A stretch of DNA of 64,000 nt from Hofstenia miamia. Its lineage: Eukaryota; Xenacoelomorpha; Acoela. The notes under the pieces are model-generated. The model did no database searches and had not been told where the DNA came from. It was given only the letters and a program-made list of their open reading frames with translations. This document shows, piece by piece, positions 48,062 through 60,531 of the stretch. A program made the translations under genes and the position numbers. Location: the NCBI GenBank assembly GCA_004352715.1, contig SCFE01000091.1:211235-275234 (forward strand). The letters run 5' to 3'. Within the stretch, counting starts at the first letter, position 1, and every line of letters begins with the position of its first letter.

Positions 48062-48098
<37 letters not shown>
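48000..48098. repeat. (AT)n microsatellites around a single-N join
   Basis: AT tracts at about 48000-48023 and 48064-48098, with an N at 48024. They abut the 5' side of the LINE fragment that follows. Confidence 0.9.
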
Positions 48099-48099
<1 letters not shown>

Positions 48100-48100
<1 letters not shown>

Positions 48101-49476
48101 AATCAGCTTCCCTCCACTCAAGTCACTTCATACCGCCTATAGCTAACTTATAGCTATTCTCTTTCGGCTGTCAATCAGTTTTGAACACCTTGTTTTTCGT
48201 TACGTGTTCCCTTAAATTCGTCACCTCTTCTCTTCTTGTCAGCATGGTAAACTTTCGGTTCGTTCTACCATCACTAACTTGCTCACTATGATAGAAAACT
48301 GCTATTCCCATTCTGATCGTAATGATCCTGGCTGAATTCTCTTTCTTGACATTTCTAAAGCGTTTGATCGGCTTCCTCATTCTATTCTTCTTGACAAATT
48401 AAGTGTATTTGCCTTTGATGCTGATTTCATCTAATTTTTCCAGTCTTACTTGTCCAATCGTCGTCAGTGTGTCAAAATCAACTCGTCTATTTCTTCTCCT
48501 GCCCTTGTCTCTAGTTGTACTACTCAAGGTTCTGTGTTTGCTGTTCTCTTCTTCCTCATTGCTATTAATGATCTACCTCAATCTGTCTATTGTACATCGA
48601 TGACACTGCGATTTTCAACGTTGGTAGTTCTTTTACCTCCAATATTACCTCTGATCTTGAACTTTTGTCTAATTGGTCTTTCGTTTACCATCTTGATTTT
48701 AACCCAACCAAGACATGTGGCATTTCCTTTTCTGTATCTCCCTCTTCTGACCTGCCTCTTCGGGTTAACCCATCTTGGAGTTCAATTTGCTGCAAATTTA
48801 AATTGGTCTGGACATGTGTCCTTGCGCCTCCGCAAAGGTAATTCCTCACTCTTTGCCCTCTTCTGCAATGTTCCCATTAATTACCCGGCTGCCATGAAAC
48901 ACTCTTTGTTCAAATACATTCTTATCTACGCTTCTTCCTGTTGGTGGCCTGCTCGATCCTAGCTCCACTCCATGGAATGGTTCCAGAAGCGTGCTTTCAA
49001 ATGGATCTCTCCCTTGCAATACAAAACGCTTTTCTTAAATTCTCCAATCTTCCACTGTCGCTCTACTTCCATGCCTGTAATCTCCTCCTGTTCAATCGCT
49101 TGCTCACTCGCCTTGATTTTGATTTCATAAAGTTCTCTAATTCCCGCTCCACTCGCTCTGATGATGTTGACACCTTCTCCATTCGTCGTACGAAGAAACA
49201 TCGCACCCTTCACTCGTTTTTCAATCGTGCTTGTACTGCTGCTAATTACATCTTGACTCTTAACCCTCCAACAGCGATTGATTTTTTTCCCCGCCACCGA
49301 GCTTCAAGAAATCTTTGATGGCTTTCCTCTTTGCTGAGCCCTTCTCCAACTTCGCCTACTCTTCCATTTGCTCCTATTTCATCTCCTGTGACTGTCCTCG
49401 CTGCCGTAAAACTTGACTTGTTTTTATATTTTTTGTAGTGTTTGCCTTCAGCGGCAATAAAATCATATATATATAT
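48100..49476 (+). pseudogene. Non-LTR retrotransposon (Jockey/CR1-like), RT domain to 3' end, frameshifted
   Basis: The plus strand reads, in changing frames, FEHLVFRYVF (48178), ILFLDISKAFDRLPHSILLD (near 48340), YLSNRRQCVKINSS and TTQGSVFAVLFFLIAINDLP (near 48530). The intact catalytic box YIDDTAIF follows at 48590, then SNWSFVYHLDFNPTKT, LGVQFAANLNWSGHVS and a C-terminal ELYEF-like to RASRNL region. A CDCPRCRKT end stops at 49416. Stops near 48433 and several frameshifts make it dead. The 5' part (ORF1, endonuclease) is missing, as in usual 5' truncation. The DNA is less AT-rich and C/T-biased compared with its neighbours. It ends in an AT tract and gap. Confidence 0.9.
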
Positions 49477-49581
49477 NNNNNNNNNNNNNNNNNNNNNNNN
49501 NNNNNNNNNNNNNNNNNNNNNNNNNNNNNNNNNNNNNNNNNNNNNNNNNNNNNNNNNNNNATTATATATATATATATATAT
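49467..49581. repeat. (AT)n microsatellite spanning an assembly gap
   Basis: AT repeats flank 84 N (49477-49560). Confidence 0.95.
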
Positions 49582-49584
49582 CTT

Positions 49585-50335
49585 AATACACGAATTTTCG
49601 GGGGCATAAAGTTTTTCTTGAAGTACTCCGCATATTTATTTTCCACATTTATCACTTTTCCGTTTCTAGTATTACCTTTTTAACACTGAACCTATACTTG
49701 TTTTAGTTTTCAAGTAATTCTTGATGTTTCATAAGACATACAAATACCCCTAAAACGCATTGTTTGTAATGTTGCCAAATAACATTCTTTTACAATGTTG
49801 CGTTGAGATCCGTATGCAATACCGAGCTCTCGATTTTGTGAATGCTACACTTTGTGTTGACTAAGAAAACTCTAGTTTCTTCTCTCACGTTTATGCTCAT
49901 CTATGTACATGTGCATGTATATGGATAATTTGAATGTCATTTGACTAATTTTATATATAAGAACTTTAGGTAAATTAATAAGGCAGTTATTGCAACGTAC
50001 ACTACTTATTTTTACATTAAATTTGAAAAAATATATCAGAATCGTTCCTGCAACAGAATTTTATAAAGATTCTCATTATGTTTTCCGCCGTCAGAACGAT
50101 AATTGGATTTGACTCTATTAAGTATATATATATATATATATATATATCAAATATATTTCTAAGATAATTGGTATGCATATCAAACAATCTTCTTTAAAGG
50201 AATGTGTCGCATGATATATCTGTTTACAAAAATAAAAAAACTTTTGAATATACCAAAAAATAGAACGCTATTGCTTTCAAATTGGATTAAATATTTACCA
50301 CAAAAATAAACTTATTGACTTGCACGCGTTGTGAT
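49585..50335. other. AT-rich intergenic sequence with an (AT)n tract
   Basis: No gene seen. An AT dinucleotide tract lies at about 50122-50147. Confidence 0.5.
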
Positions 50336-50422
50336 TAGAGCTTGGCGCCAACCAGCTGAGATGCCGACCTTATCTTGTCTGCGCCTCCAATAGTAGTCGG
50401 CTGACGGAGGCGCCCAACTCTA
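50336..50422. mobile_element. Very small hAT-like element (87 bp)
   Basis: Left end TAGAGCTTGGCGCC and reverse-complemented right end TAGAGTTGGGCGCC form terminal inverted repeats. The 87-bp element is conspicuously GC-rich in AT-rich surroundings. Flanking 8-mers GTTGTGAT and GTGGGGAT agree at 6 of 8. It may be an extreme deletion derivative of a larger hAT element. Confidence 0.65.
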
Positions 50423-50439
50423 GTGGGGATTACCAAAAT

Positions 50440-51880
50440 ATTTTTCTTGGAAAATCACTCTCAGGAAGATTGCAGTCCAAAGAAGATTTCTCTGAAGGTT
50501 AATTGCTATGGTGAAAATTTGTGATAACGATGATTTTTTTTAGTGGAAGATTAGATTTTCTCCATACCTAGTGTTAATATAATAAAACGATCTGATGCAC
50601 ATGGCGGCAACAACACACCTCAACTACTTTGCGATCTATGAATAGATCCCCTAATCCCCGTTCGTATGCGTCGTCTATATCCAGTGCTACTTTCCCATTA
50701 GAAATACTTTTACTATTTAGTGAGTTATAGGGGTTTAAAATTTTTTCATAGAAACAATCACAAATTGTAAAAAATGCTTGGGTTTTTTAAGGCTAAACTT
50801 AGGTCACGCAGAAGTGAATGGTCTATATGTATTTCAAATATACACGTTTAGAACTTTTTAAGCTTTATTTAACTATTTTGATTTCTGTAAATAGATGTCC
50901 TGCGTGACTGAGTGTCTTCAAATTTTAAATATTTTTGTAATTAGGTGAGCTATAAGAATAATTCTTGTAGTTCAGTTAAAAATAAAGATATTTCAAATCT
51001 TAAAGAATTTTACAAAATTTATAGCGACCATCACAAATTGTAAATACATTCCTGGGCTATTTATGAAATGAAATTTATAGTTATCGAGTTGACAAATTAG
51101 AGATTTAACAAATCATCCTGAGAAAAGTATTTTTAAACTAACACAATATTCTAAACAAAATAGCTTTGCAAAGATGTAGTGCCGCAAAATTGGCAGAGTT
51201 ATCCATGATATTCTTTTGAGACTCTCATTCTTATTCTATTCCCACTGCAGTTATTGTGGGATTCCCTCAGGGTTTCCACGGGATTGTCATCAGATTTCTA
51301 GTTAAAAATTGAGTTCTACCTATTACGAAACGTTGGACCAAGCAATACAAAGTCTGTCTGAAAGATTTTTGAAAATATATTTTTTGAGTTGTTTTTAAGT
51401 TGTTTCAAAATTAATTGAGATTTTCGAAAGCAAAATAAACTTTTAATAACACACCTAGCTTAAAAAAATAAATTGAAAGGCTATTTTCTTTCTATTGGAC
51501 TTCAAAACCGAGGTGGAAAATACGCTCTAGCCTAACCTATTTCTGATGTAAATATTGGGCCAAACAGGGCCTTACATATATACGGCTGTAGCAAAGCCAG
51601 CAATACTCCAAACGAGGAGGCCAATGCAATATATGCAAAATAGGATTATATGAAGAACGAATTGCCATAGAGCTTAACGTTTTGCACTTTCGGAACAAGG
51701 TTTTTACTTAGAATTGAATAAAACAACTTTTGAAAAAAAGAGTACGTGTATTTACTGCAAAATTTTCGAAATTTTGCCACAAATGCAAATTTCAGTTAAA
51801 ACCACCTCATTTTCATTTTATAGTGCAAGAAGCAGTATCACATTCATGGGAACCGAAAGAGCAGTGTGCCTAAATTGTCC
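50440..51880. other. AT-rich intergenic sequence
   Basis: No supported gene or transposon end seen. Confidence 0.5.
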
Positions 51881-51884
51881 CATA

Positions 51885-52600
51885 GAGTACCTCCTCGAGG
51901 TGGTTCCCGGAGACGCCAACCAGCCAAGCTGAAAGGCGAAAGCCGAACCAGAAGGGTGGCGCTGAGCTAGCGCTTGACGTGTGCGTTGCTGTACGGAGTC
52001 CCGTACCTACAGTTGACATTAAACAACAAGGTAGAAGAAGGTGTCACCATACAAACTTTGTGCATATGGTGGCGGTAACGGTTAAGAAATCTGTCTGTTT
52101 TCAGTTTTTTTGGATGGACAGCAATTGACGCAGTGGTAACAACGCTGATAGTGAGACTGCTACTGATGCCAGTTCATGAGTGCGTCTCATGGAGCAGTCA
52201 TGCAGGGATTACCCTTTGTTTCTGGCCTGTGAGATAGGCCAAAGCCAGCACTTGCTGTGCCTTTCATGTGAGGCAGATTTGCTGTGTCACAGGTAGTTAT
52301 GATCTGACATACATTAACATCGTCCACGGAGTTTCTAATCACTAGATGCTTTGCATTCAGTGTAGCTCACTCCATTAGCAGCCAGCAGGCGCTCTCTTAG
52401 TTACCACCGTTAGTAGCCTTGGTTGGTCAAAACGGGAAAGGCACAACCCTCTCAACTGCAGTTCAGCCTTCGGCTTCACTCTGCTGATCAGACTCAACAC
52501 AGATCAGCACTCTGTCGCCAGAGGTTTCTCACGATCAAACCAGCCTTAGTGGTATAGGGTCCGGACCCGGATAATGAATTCACCCACTCATCAGTCTGTT
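51885..52600. other. GC-rich island of unknown nature
   Basis: About 700 bp near 50% GC by eye, against roughly 30% around it, with stops in all frames that I followed. It includes structured-looking patches such as a GGCGAAAGCC tetraloop-type hairpin (near 51939), GCTGAGCTAGCGC (51961) and GGTCCGGACC (52557). The character resembles an untranslated region of a retroelement or a non-coding RNA locus. I could not assign a family or boundaries. Confidence 0.5.
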
Positions 52601-52609
52601 GATTGGTTG

Positions 52610-53600
52610 AGAAACACCGATCACATTCATAGAATCCTATCAATTAAAAACAGAATTTTTAAAATCGGATGAACACTGACTTAGCTATGGCAAACTAAAT
52701 GTGGACCATTTGACCAAATTGTGAATGTTATCAAACAGAGCCCATCGAATAATAAAAACACGACCATAGTGTATTCGCATGAACATTGTGGAATGAAAAG
52801 TTCGATCGAATGTTATATAGTATTAAATGAAGATCATTTAAGAAATACTAAAAACAATTGATTTTGCAAAACCTCAATTTTTTTTGCACCTTTGTTCTTT
52901 ACACCATTCAAGTGCATTGCTGACTTCACCACGTATAGAAAGGCCTTGCCTAAGTGTGACCAATGTCTGTATTCTGCTACGTCAGTAATTCAAATTCAGT
53001 AAATTCAATATTAGTACTTCATGTCATGCATCTCGTAAGAAAACATTTCTTTCACAATTACAATTCAAACTAAAAATGCTTAAAATAAAAACCATAAGTT
53101 AATTCGCAAACACAACAAACTCAAATTTATCACTCCACACAATCTAAATGGGTAATTCGAATCATTTCTACGACCAAATAGCAAGCCATTAATGTGCCGA
53201 CAATGGGCCATTGTAGTTGCCATTAATAGTAGATGTGACCGCTGGGGAATGATTGGGCAAATGATGTATATCCTATAATGACCCATTGGTAAGCCAATAA
53301 AAGTCCATTTTTGGACTATTAGTGCAACAATAATGATCCATTCATTGTCCATTGGTGGCAAACAGAGGTTTTTGATGCCAAGGCACTACTTTTATGTAAA
53401 AAGCAAATTTATGTTGCTAAATAGCTCAAACATTACAGCTTAAGCTAACCCAAGCTCAACAAACGACTAAAGGATATCATTAAGATCTTACTAAGCATAA
53501 TCAATTGAAATATTTAGCTCAATTTTGAAAGAATGTTTTATTAATAAATGATAACAATAAGGACACAATCTGCCAAATTTTGCAAAATCGTTTATGCTCA
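52610..53600. other. Intergenic sequence with degenerate CCATT/CAATGG repeats
   Basis: Between about 53165 and 53360 motifs such as GCCATTAATG, GGGCCATTG, CCCATTGG and GTCCATTGG recur. Related sequence in opposite sense lies at 57030-57110. This could be two ends or two copies of an old repeat on both sides of the LINE cluster. No coding region is supported. Confidence 0.4.
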
Positions 53601-53686
53601 ATAGTAAAAATACAATCCAATACAATACAAAAAGACTTTATTGCTTATTAAGCAAAGAAATTTGACAAATTAATTTAAAACAAAAA

Positions 53687-53965
53687 CAAATTCAATATTT
53701 CTTATAAGGCAAATTCTTAGAATTGAATATTACAATTACAAACTAAAAAATGAGTACAAATATTATTAAATGCATATAAATCAATAAATTGTTGTTTAAA
53801 TATATCTTTTAATTGTCTTTTAACTATTGAAGATCTATCAAAGAGATCAATATTTGTATTTAAATGGACGTAATTTACTAATTTAGTAATACGGCTAAAG
53901 AAGAAATTATCTGTTTTACTCTTCTTGTTAATTGTGCACTTGAAAAGCGTTTTATTATAGAGCCG
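53687..53965 (-). repeat. 279-bp LINE 3' segment, also present at 55485-55763
   Basis: Identical by eye to 55485-55763. Each copy abuts a single N (53966 and 55484). It covers the C-terminal coding end of the LINE. This points to unmerged overlapping contigs or two allelic copies. Confidence 0.9.
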
Positions 53966-54309
53966 NTGTTTGGAGGTTTTTTGTAGCATCAAAAGCATTT
54001 TTTGCGGTACTTATTAGGCATGTGTCGTCAGCATATTGGTAGATGTCGCTGTGTTTAACATGTTTTATTATATCATTTACAAAAATTGCAAATAAAATAG
54101 GGCGAAGTACAGTACCTTGGGGCAACCCACGGTCGGTCGTAACATAACTGGATTTTTTACTGTTTAATATTACACGCTGCTGTCTATTTTTTAAGAAATT
54201 CATAATTAAATTAATTGAGTTAACACCAAAATTATAATTTATAAGCTTGTCTTGCAAGATATCGAAATTCATTGAATTGAATGCCTTACTTAAATCTAGT
54301 AATGCTACA

Positions 54310-54650
54310 CAACTGCACTTATTATGAGATATATTAGACTTAATTTGTTGCGTGATCGATAAAATTGCGTCCTGGGTGCTATGCCCAGCACGAAAACCAA
54401 ATTGCTTATTCGATAGGATGTTTTCAGATTTTAGGAATGCGTTTATTTGAATATACAACAGTTTTTCAAAGAGTTTGCTNCAACTGCACTTATTATGAGA
54501 TATATTAGACTTAATTTGTTGCATGATCGATAAAATTGCGTCCTGGGTGCTATGCCCAGCACGAAAACCAAATTGCTTATTCGATAGGATGTTTTCAGAT
54601 TTTAGGAATGCGTTTATTTGAATATACAACAGTTTTTCAAAGAGTTTGCT
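54310..54650 (-). repeat. 170-bp RT segment duplicated around a single N
   Basis: 54310-54479 and 54481-54650 differ by one base (GCGTGATCG versus GCATGATCG) and flank an N at 54480. An unmerged overlap between contigs is the simplest explanation. Confidence 0.92.
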
Positions 54651-56227
54651 AAAAGGATGTGTAATACAAATGGGTCTATAATTTTTTGCGTTTAGGTTGT
54701 CACCTTTTTTATATATAGGAGTTATATCCGATTTTTTTAGTAAGTCTGGAAATTCACAATCAATAATACATTGATTAAATGCGACTAATAATTGTTCTCC
54801 AAAAGTAGGAAAAAATGTTTAATAATAAAAAATGGGAGATTATAAGAAGTGGTTGATTTGTTGGCATCAAGTTTTTTAACAATGTTTTCTAATTCATTAA
54901 TTGTAGCAAGTCTAAAGGAAAATTGTTTTGATTGTTTGAGATCATCAGAATTTTGTTTTTTCTTATAAGATGGGAAGTTGAAATTTCCAAGTTCTTTGAA
55001 TGTTGAATTTAAATGATTTAGTATTTGAGTTTTGTCTGTAACGGTAGTATTATTGATGTTTAATTCATTTATTTCAGATGAAAGACCTTTAGATTTTCCA
55101 ATAAATTTATGGATGTATCGCCATTCTTCTCGAGTAGAGTTTAATTGATTAAAGAATTTTTGCCGAACTTTAGTTAATTTTTTTGTTCTCAATTGCTTAA
55201 TTGCTTTCTTTGATTTTTCGTAATTGGTCCAATTAGTCTCTGTCGGCTCGGATCTTGCAAGATCAAATAATTCTCGTTTAATTGATACTAGTTGATGGAC
55301 TTGATTATCATTGGTGTTTGAAAAAGGAAATTTAATTGATTTAACCTTAACCTGATGCTTCTTAATTGGAGCAACAGTGTTTAATGCTTTGTAGATTTCT
55401 TTTGCAATGTAATTAATCATTCGTGGTCCAGAGTATTGCATGTATTAATTGCTTTTATGCTATTCTGCCCATTCAATGCTGACNCAAATTCAATATTTCT
55501 TATAAGGCAAATTCTTAGAATTGAATATTACAATTACAAACTAAAAAATGAGTACAAATATTATTAAATGCATATAAATCAATAAATTGTTGTTTAAATA
55601 TATCTTTTAATTGTCTTTTAACTATTGAAGATCTATCAAAGAGATCAATATTTGTATTTAAATGGACGTAATTTACTAATTTAGTAATACGGCTAAAGAA
55701 GAAATTATCTGTTTTACTCTTCTTGTTAATTGTGCACTTGAAAAGCGTTTTATTATAGAGCCGTAATCCTTGTTTCGGAATATATAGGTAAACGTAGTCA
55801 AAGATATTAAAATCAATGTTGTTATTAAACATACTATTAAATTGAATAGATCAATGAGTTGTAATTGCATTGAAAGTGGCAATAAAATCAGTTATTAGGC
55901 ATGTGTCGTCAGCATATTGGTAGATGTCGCTGTGTTTAACATGTTNGCAAGATCAAATAATTCTCGTTTAATTGATACCAGTTCATGGACTTGATTATCG
56001 TCGGGGTTTGAAAAAGGAAATTTAATTGTTTTAATCTTAACCCGTCGCTTCTTAATTGGGGCAACAGTGTTTAATGCTTTGTAGATTTCTTTTGCAATGT
56101 AATTAACCATTTGAGGTCCAGAATTTAATATGTAAATATAGTCAAATGGGGTGTTTTTTAAGGCCTTTTCCATTTTTTCATCTGAGTAAGATAAATAGTC
56201 TCTTGCATTTATGATTTTAAATTGCTT

Positions 56228-56265
<38 letters not shown>

Positions 56266-56890
56266 AATAATAAACTTAAATTCTTAAACAGAATACAAAA
56301 ATGAACAAAAAAAATAATAACGGAAATATCAGCACCGGCAATTTGAGCAAAAGCATTTTACATAATAGGTACACAAATTGTTAATGTCAAATGAAACTGT
56401 AAATACCATTAAACATTCACGAACTTTCCTTTTAAATGTATTGTATTCATCGAAGAATGATATTTTCTTTTTGCAAATTAATATATTTGCAATCCGTGGA
56501 GTACGAACAAAAAAGTTTCTATCAGAGGTTAATTCTTTATAGCAGTGAGCATCTGTGATGCATTTAAGACTATGTGTTGAAATTTTTCAAGTTTCTTTGT
56601 ATATGTGTTGTTAGGAAACCAACATAGTGAGCTATGCAGCATAATAGATAGTATACAACTTTTGTAAAGATTGAATTATATTTTCTCAGTAGTAATAAAT
56701 GGAATAGTTTGTTTGAAATATTGTAATATCTTGAATGACTTTGATGTATCTAAGTGCTTATTCCATTTTAAATTATTGTCCATATGAAGACCAAGATCAC
56801 AAATATTTTATGTGCACAATAAATTATTATTGTTGAGGAATAGATATTTATCAGTGCCCTTAAATATTAAATTTTTTTTAAGAAAGTGAT
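56228..56890 (-). pseudogene. Second LINE remnant, RT C-terminal part with (ATT)n tail
   Basis: The minus strand reads DLGLHMDNNLKWNKHLDTSK (near 56770), KILQYFKQTIPFITT, NLYKSCILSIMLHSSLCWFP and TYTKKLEKFQHIVLNA. This is the thumb and post-RT region of a Jockey/CR1-type RT. Its 3' end is an ATT microsatellite (56228-56272), abutting the other minus-strand LINE. The catalytic RT core is missing. Confidence 0.75.
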
Positions 56891-56899
56891 AAATAATTA

Positions 56900-58580
56900 T
56901 AATACCTTTGAAAATTTAAATCAGATTTTAATACAATTCATATATTATATATAATCATATAAAAATTTCTCTGTAAAATTGTGGAATTTTAAATTTTTTA
57001 AAACTTTTTGTTTTGTTGATTATGGTTTGCAAATGAATGGCCATTATTGGACATTGATACCATTAATGGAACATTGGTTATTCGACATTGGTTGCGATTT
57101 GGGGAATGCTTCAAAAGCGATGACCATTGCCTCTCATTCTCATCGATATTCATATTTCACCGATCATATTCATACATGGTTTCTGAAACTTGTCCCTCGA
57201 CTGAGAAAGTTAGAAAAATAAATTCTGCGCTGATATTTAGTTAGCAATCTTATTCATTACAGCTGTTAATCTTAGAAATTTGAACTTTTTAATGTCTGAA
57301 ACATCGTGAGAAAATTTTCTTGTGGTCCCGATGCGAAATTTTTTACCACACTATTCTCATGCAACTTTCCTTAGTCAATTTCCCATCAATGGGTTTCAAG
57401 TCCCATAGACAACTTTGAATATCAAGAAATTAAAGGAAAATTTCATTTTGAAGCTAAGTGGCGACTTCTGATGAGCCAACTGAAATAATATACATGCATA
57501 GCAACAAAATATTTGAGGAAAAATGAATAGGGTACTTTGAATGTATGAATGGTTTAAAATAAAAAATTTTACCCAAATACATATGCAAAAAATAATAAAG
57601 TTGTATTAGTAAATAAGATGTATCCTTCTCATGTTAACTGGTGCTTGAATAACTTCAAACAAAATTTACACGCATTTTGTAGGAACTATATGCACTTGCA
57701 AAGACTTAACAGCAGTGGTTTAAGCAGCCTTAATGCTTAGCAAATCAATTTTTTTGAACATCGCAAAATAGAAACATATTTGAATTTCATTATGAAAATG
57801 TTTAAAATTTAATGGTAATATTGCATTTAATTAATAGAACAATAAAATTTTTACAATAATTTATATTATATTATAATTTGCTCAATAGAAAATCGTAATG
57901 TTATATCCTAAGCCATTGCGTTATTATCTTAGAACGCATGCCTGTAAAGCACATTTAAAGAAATTAACCGGGCTTGCAAAGACTTTAAAGATGCCTTTTA
58001 TTGCGTAATGTACTTTTAAAGTAACTAACGCACTCGTTTACACGGGTTGGATACCTAGTAAGATATGTGTTCGCTAGATAAATGAATCAACATTATTAAG
58101 AAAAGATAAACAGTAAAATAGAGTAGTCATTAGATATGATTAAAATACGTCTCAATGTATGAACTTCTATAGAAACTGACATCTTTTTTCGGCTTAATCC
58201 TCAAAATTGCTAAAATATTATTCCCTGGAAATTCTGAACAAGAAATTTTGAAAATCTTGAATTTTCAATGAACATTTGTGTAATTGTTATAATTATTTTG
58301 ATGCCAGTTTACCAAATAGTATTGGGAGTTATATGCGTGTATCAAAGCTTCATATTGTGCCTTTTGTGTATATCATAGAACTTTTGGGTCTATCCTCAAT
58401 TGGCATTTATGAGAAAAGCAATTCAACCCATGACCATTGCCCGAAGGTGTTGCACTAACGTGCTTACGCCAAGAAAGTTGCATTAATCTTTGTGTCGTTG
58501 ATAAATATGGTCCCTCTGTGATGCAAAATGCCTTCGTCGGTCTGTTCTCTTGATGATATTACGAAAATATCTTAATAAAG
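56900..58580. other. AT-rich intergenic sequence
   Basis: Contains the 57030-57110 CCATT-type repeat mentioned for 53.2 kb. No gene is supported; the open frames near 57000-57240 follow that repeat. Confidence 0.5.
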
Positions 58581-58584
58581 ACAC

Positions 58585-59380
58585 AAGCTAACATTTCTTG
58601 AATCATCAAATTTGTTTTTCACGGAAATTAAGAGATCTTGGGCTTATTATTTCTCATGATTTATCTTGCAAAAATCATATTAATTTTAAAATAAAATCGT
58701 GTAAAAATACATTTTTGAGGCTAAAACGATTGATACCATTCAATTATGCATGCTCCTGTGGAATGGTATTCCAACTAGTATGTACTTGATAAGCGTAGAC
58801 CATTTCAAAGTAGATATACTCGCTGGATATATTCAGAACAATCATATCTTAAAAGGCTGAAAATCTTAAAAATTTTACTTATTTCTTATTAATTACAATT
58901 GATAGACTTAATTTTTTAAACAAGATTTTAAATGAACATAATTATTTCAATCTTTTAAACAACCTGTACTTCCATGTTCCTTCGAGATCTGCTTTAAGAT
59001 CTTCAAAGATATGCTATTTAAATGTTCATGTCTTAGAAAACAAACGACGTTAATTTTCTACTTCCATCGATTTCATGTATGGCAATTTTATTCATCTATA
59101 TTCCGATATCAATATATTTAATTCCCCTAAGGAAGTGAATCATGAACTAAGGGTTTATTTTTGGAAAAATTCTGTATTATGTTATAGCAACAACTCATAT
59201 TTCTCAAAATCATTGATTTGTATATGCTTAAATTGTCGTAAGCGTAGTATTTGTTTTTATAAACGTGTACCTTTATTGATTTTGTTAGTATTTATGTTAA
59301 TGTTTAATAAATTATTAATATTATTAAAAAGGAGGACGCTAACAAACCAGTGAATTTTAAAAATGTGGACTAATAAAATT
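58585..59380 (+). pseudogene. Non-LTR retrotransposon remnant, RT C-terminal part
   Basis: Plus-strand LRDLGLIISHDLSCKNHINF (near 58622) matches the LGV-x-L-D-L-x-HI thumb segment. After frameshifts it continues to SPKEVNHELRVYFWKN and a cysteine-rich end, SLICICLNCRKRS (near 59210), similar to the CDCPRCRK end of the 48-kb element. No RT catalytic core is present. Confidence 0.7.
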
Positions 59381-59679
59381 GAAATATTAAGCATAATATA
59401 GCTCCGGTAAAAAAATGAGAAAAAATTTTCAAATTCACAAACCCATCAACTACAGTACAGAATCCTTTCACTTCATTAAAATAAATAAAGTAATAGTTCA
59501 ATTAAAAAATAACTAACTCGAAACTTTGGACTTAATTACAACATTATTTCGCATTAATATAAATTCATTTAAAAGCGAAAATTTGAAATGGTTGAAATTA
59601 CATAGCTAATTGCAACTATAAATCCTATATTCAAATGAATTTACCTATATCTTCTTGTGACTTCTTCATCCTCGCGGTC

Positions 59680-60026
59680 GTCATAGGCTTAGTTGGGCAA
59701 TTATATAGTTTGCAAATTATAATATATATATATAATTATATATGCATTGTTGGATAATAGAATTATATATCATTGTATATAATTATATATTAGCAGTTTG
59801 AGATATAAGCCTCATATCCAGATCCAGTATATAATTATTGAAATTAATTTCTTTTTATTGTATAACAATATAATAAATTTTTAATGTGACAAATATATAT
59901 TATGTACAAAATAACAAAATTATATAATATATAAATATATTGAGAAAACACAAAAACGCAATTGTATATAACTATGTGTTTATAAGAAAATAATTATTTA
60001 ATTCATTATAATTGCCCAACTTATGA
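59680..60026. mobile_element. AT-rich MITE-like inverted-repeat element
   Basis: Left GTCATAGGCTTAGTTGGGCA continues into ATTATA. The reverse-complemented right end reads GTCATAAGTTGGGCAATTAT, the same apart from a four-base insertion. The interior is about 300 bp of extremely AT-rich, partly self-complementary sequence. No clear target duplication was found, so the superfamily is open. Confidence 0.55.
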
Positions 60027-60029
60027 CAT

Positions 60030-60490
60030 AATTTTCCCAATTACTCCATATTGAAGGACCTCGTACATATATGTAAGTTCCATACGTAGTAGACCACGCA
60101 GACCACTTATTCCAATTCGCATGTACACGTTTTCTGAAAATCAGATGTTTACCGCACTTTCATAATATATTAGAAATTTGTAAATAACAACAAGGCATTT
60201 TTTGCAACTATATTCAATTTTTTAAAGAGAACTATGTAAGATTGAACTGAAATCCTTTTAAGGTAGCATACAAATTTTGCAAAGTAATAAAATTTACATT
60301 TTTGATTAACCTCTATAAATTCAAATGGTTTAATTTTACACGGTTAGTGAGCTATTCCCAGTAGTATCATGTATAAGACACAAAAGCAATCATCGCATGG
60401 TATTCTCAAGCAAAGATGCCCTATACAGATGGTTGTTAATATTTGCATTTACGCAATTGTGGCATAATTTCCATTGTGTAAAGACTATTT

Positions 60491-60531
<41 letters not shown>

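Larger units (their letters stand above)
53610..56227 (-). pseudogene. Non-LTR retrotransposon, endonuclease-RT linker to 3' end, with scrambled assembly
   Basis: Minus-strand LINE. The pre-RT linker (NYIAKEIYKALNTVAPIKK, 55.4 and 56.1 kb) leads to the RT: ITPIYKKGDNLNAKNYRPIC (near 54690), FGFRAGHSTQDAIL, ALLDLSKAFNSMNFDILQDK, GLPQGTVLRPILFAIFVNDI and QYADDTCLI with an intact YADD (near 54030). The C-terminus ends ICTHFLVCNCNIQF. The 3' end is AATAAAGTC then a TTGTAT repeat near 53610-53640. A frameshift at a T-run near 54820 splits linker and RT. Single N at 53966, 54480, 55484 and 55946 join duplicated pieces, so order and copy number are unreliable. The true element could be nearly intact. 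Confidence 0.9.

Noticed and set aside
48171-49297. Minus-strand frames opposite the 48-kb LINE
   Set aside because: Antisense of a clear RT coding region.
53080-53361. 93-codon minus frame
   Set aside because: Its residues derive from the degenerate CCATT/CAATGG repeat rather than from a protein family.
53687-55763. Spaced identical repeats, considered as a CRISPR-like or LTR arrangement
   Set aside because: The repeats are LINE coding segments abutting N positions; assembly duplication explains them. There are no LTR ends and the context is eukaryotic.
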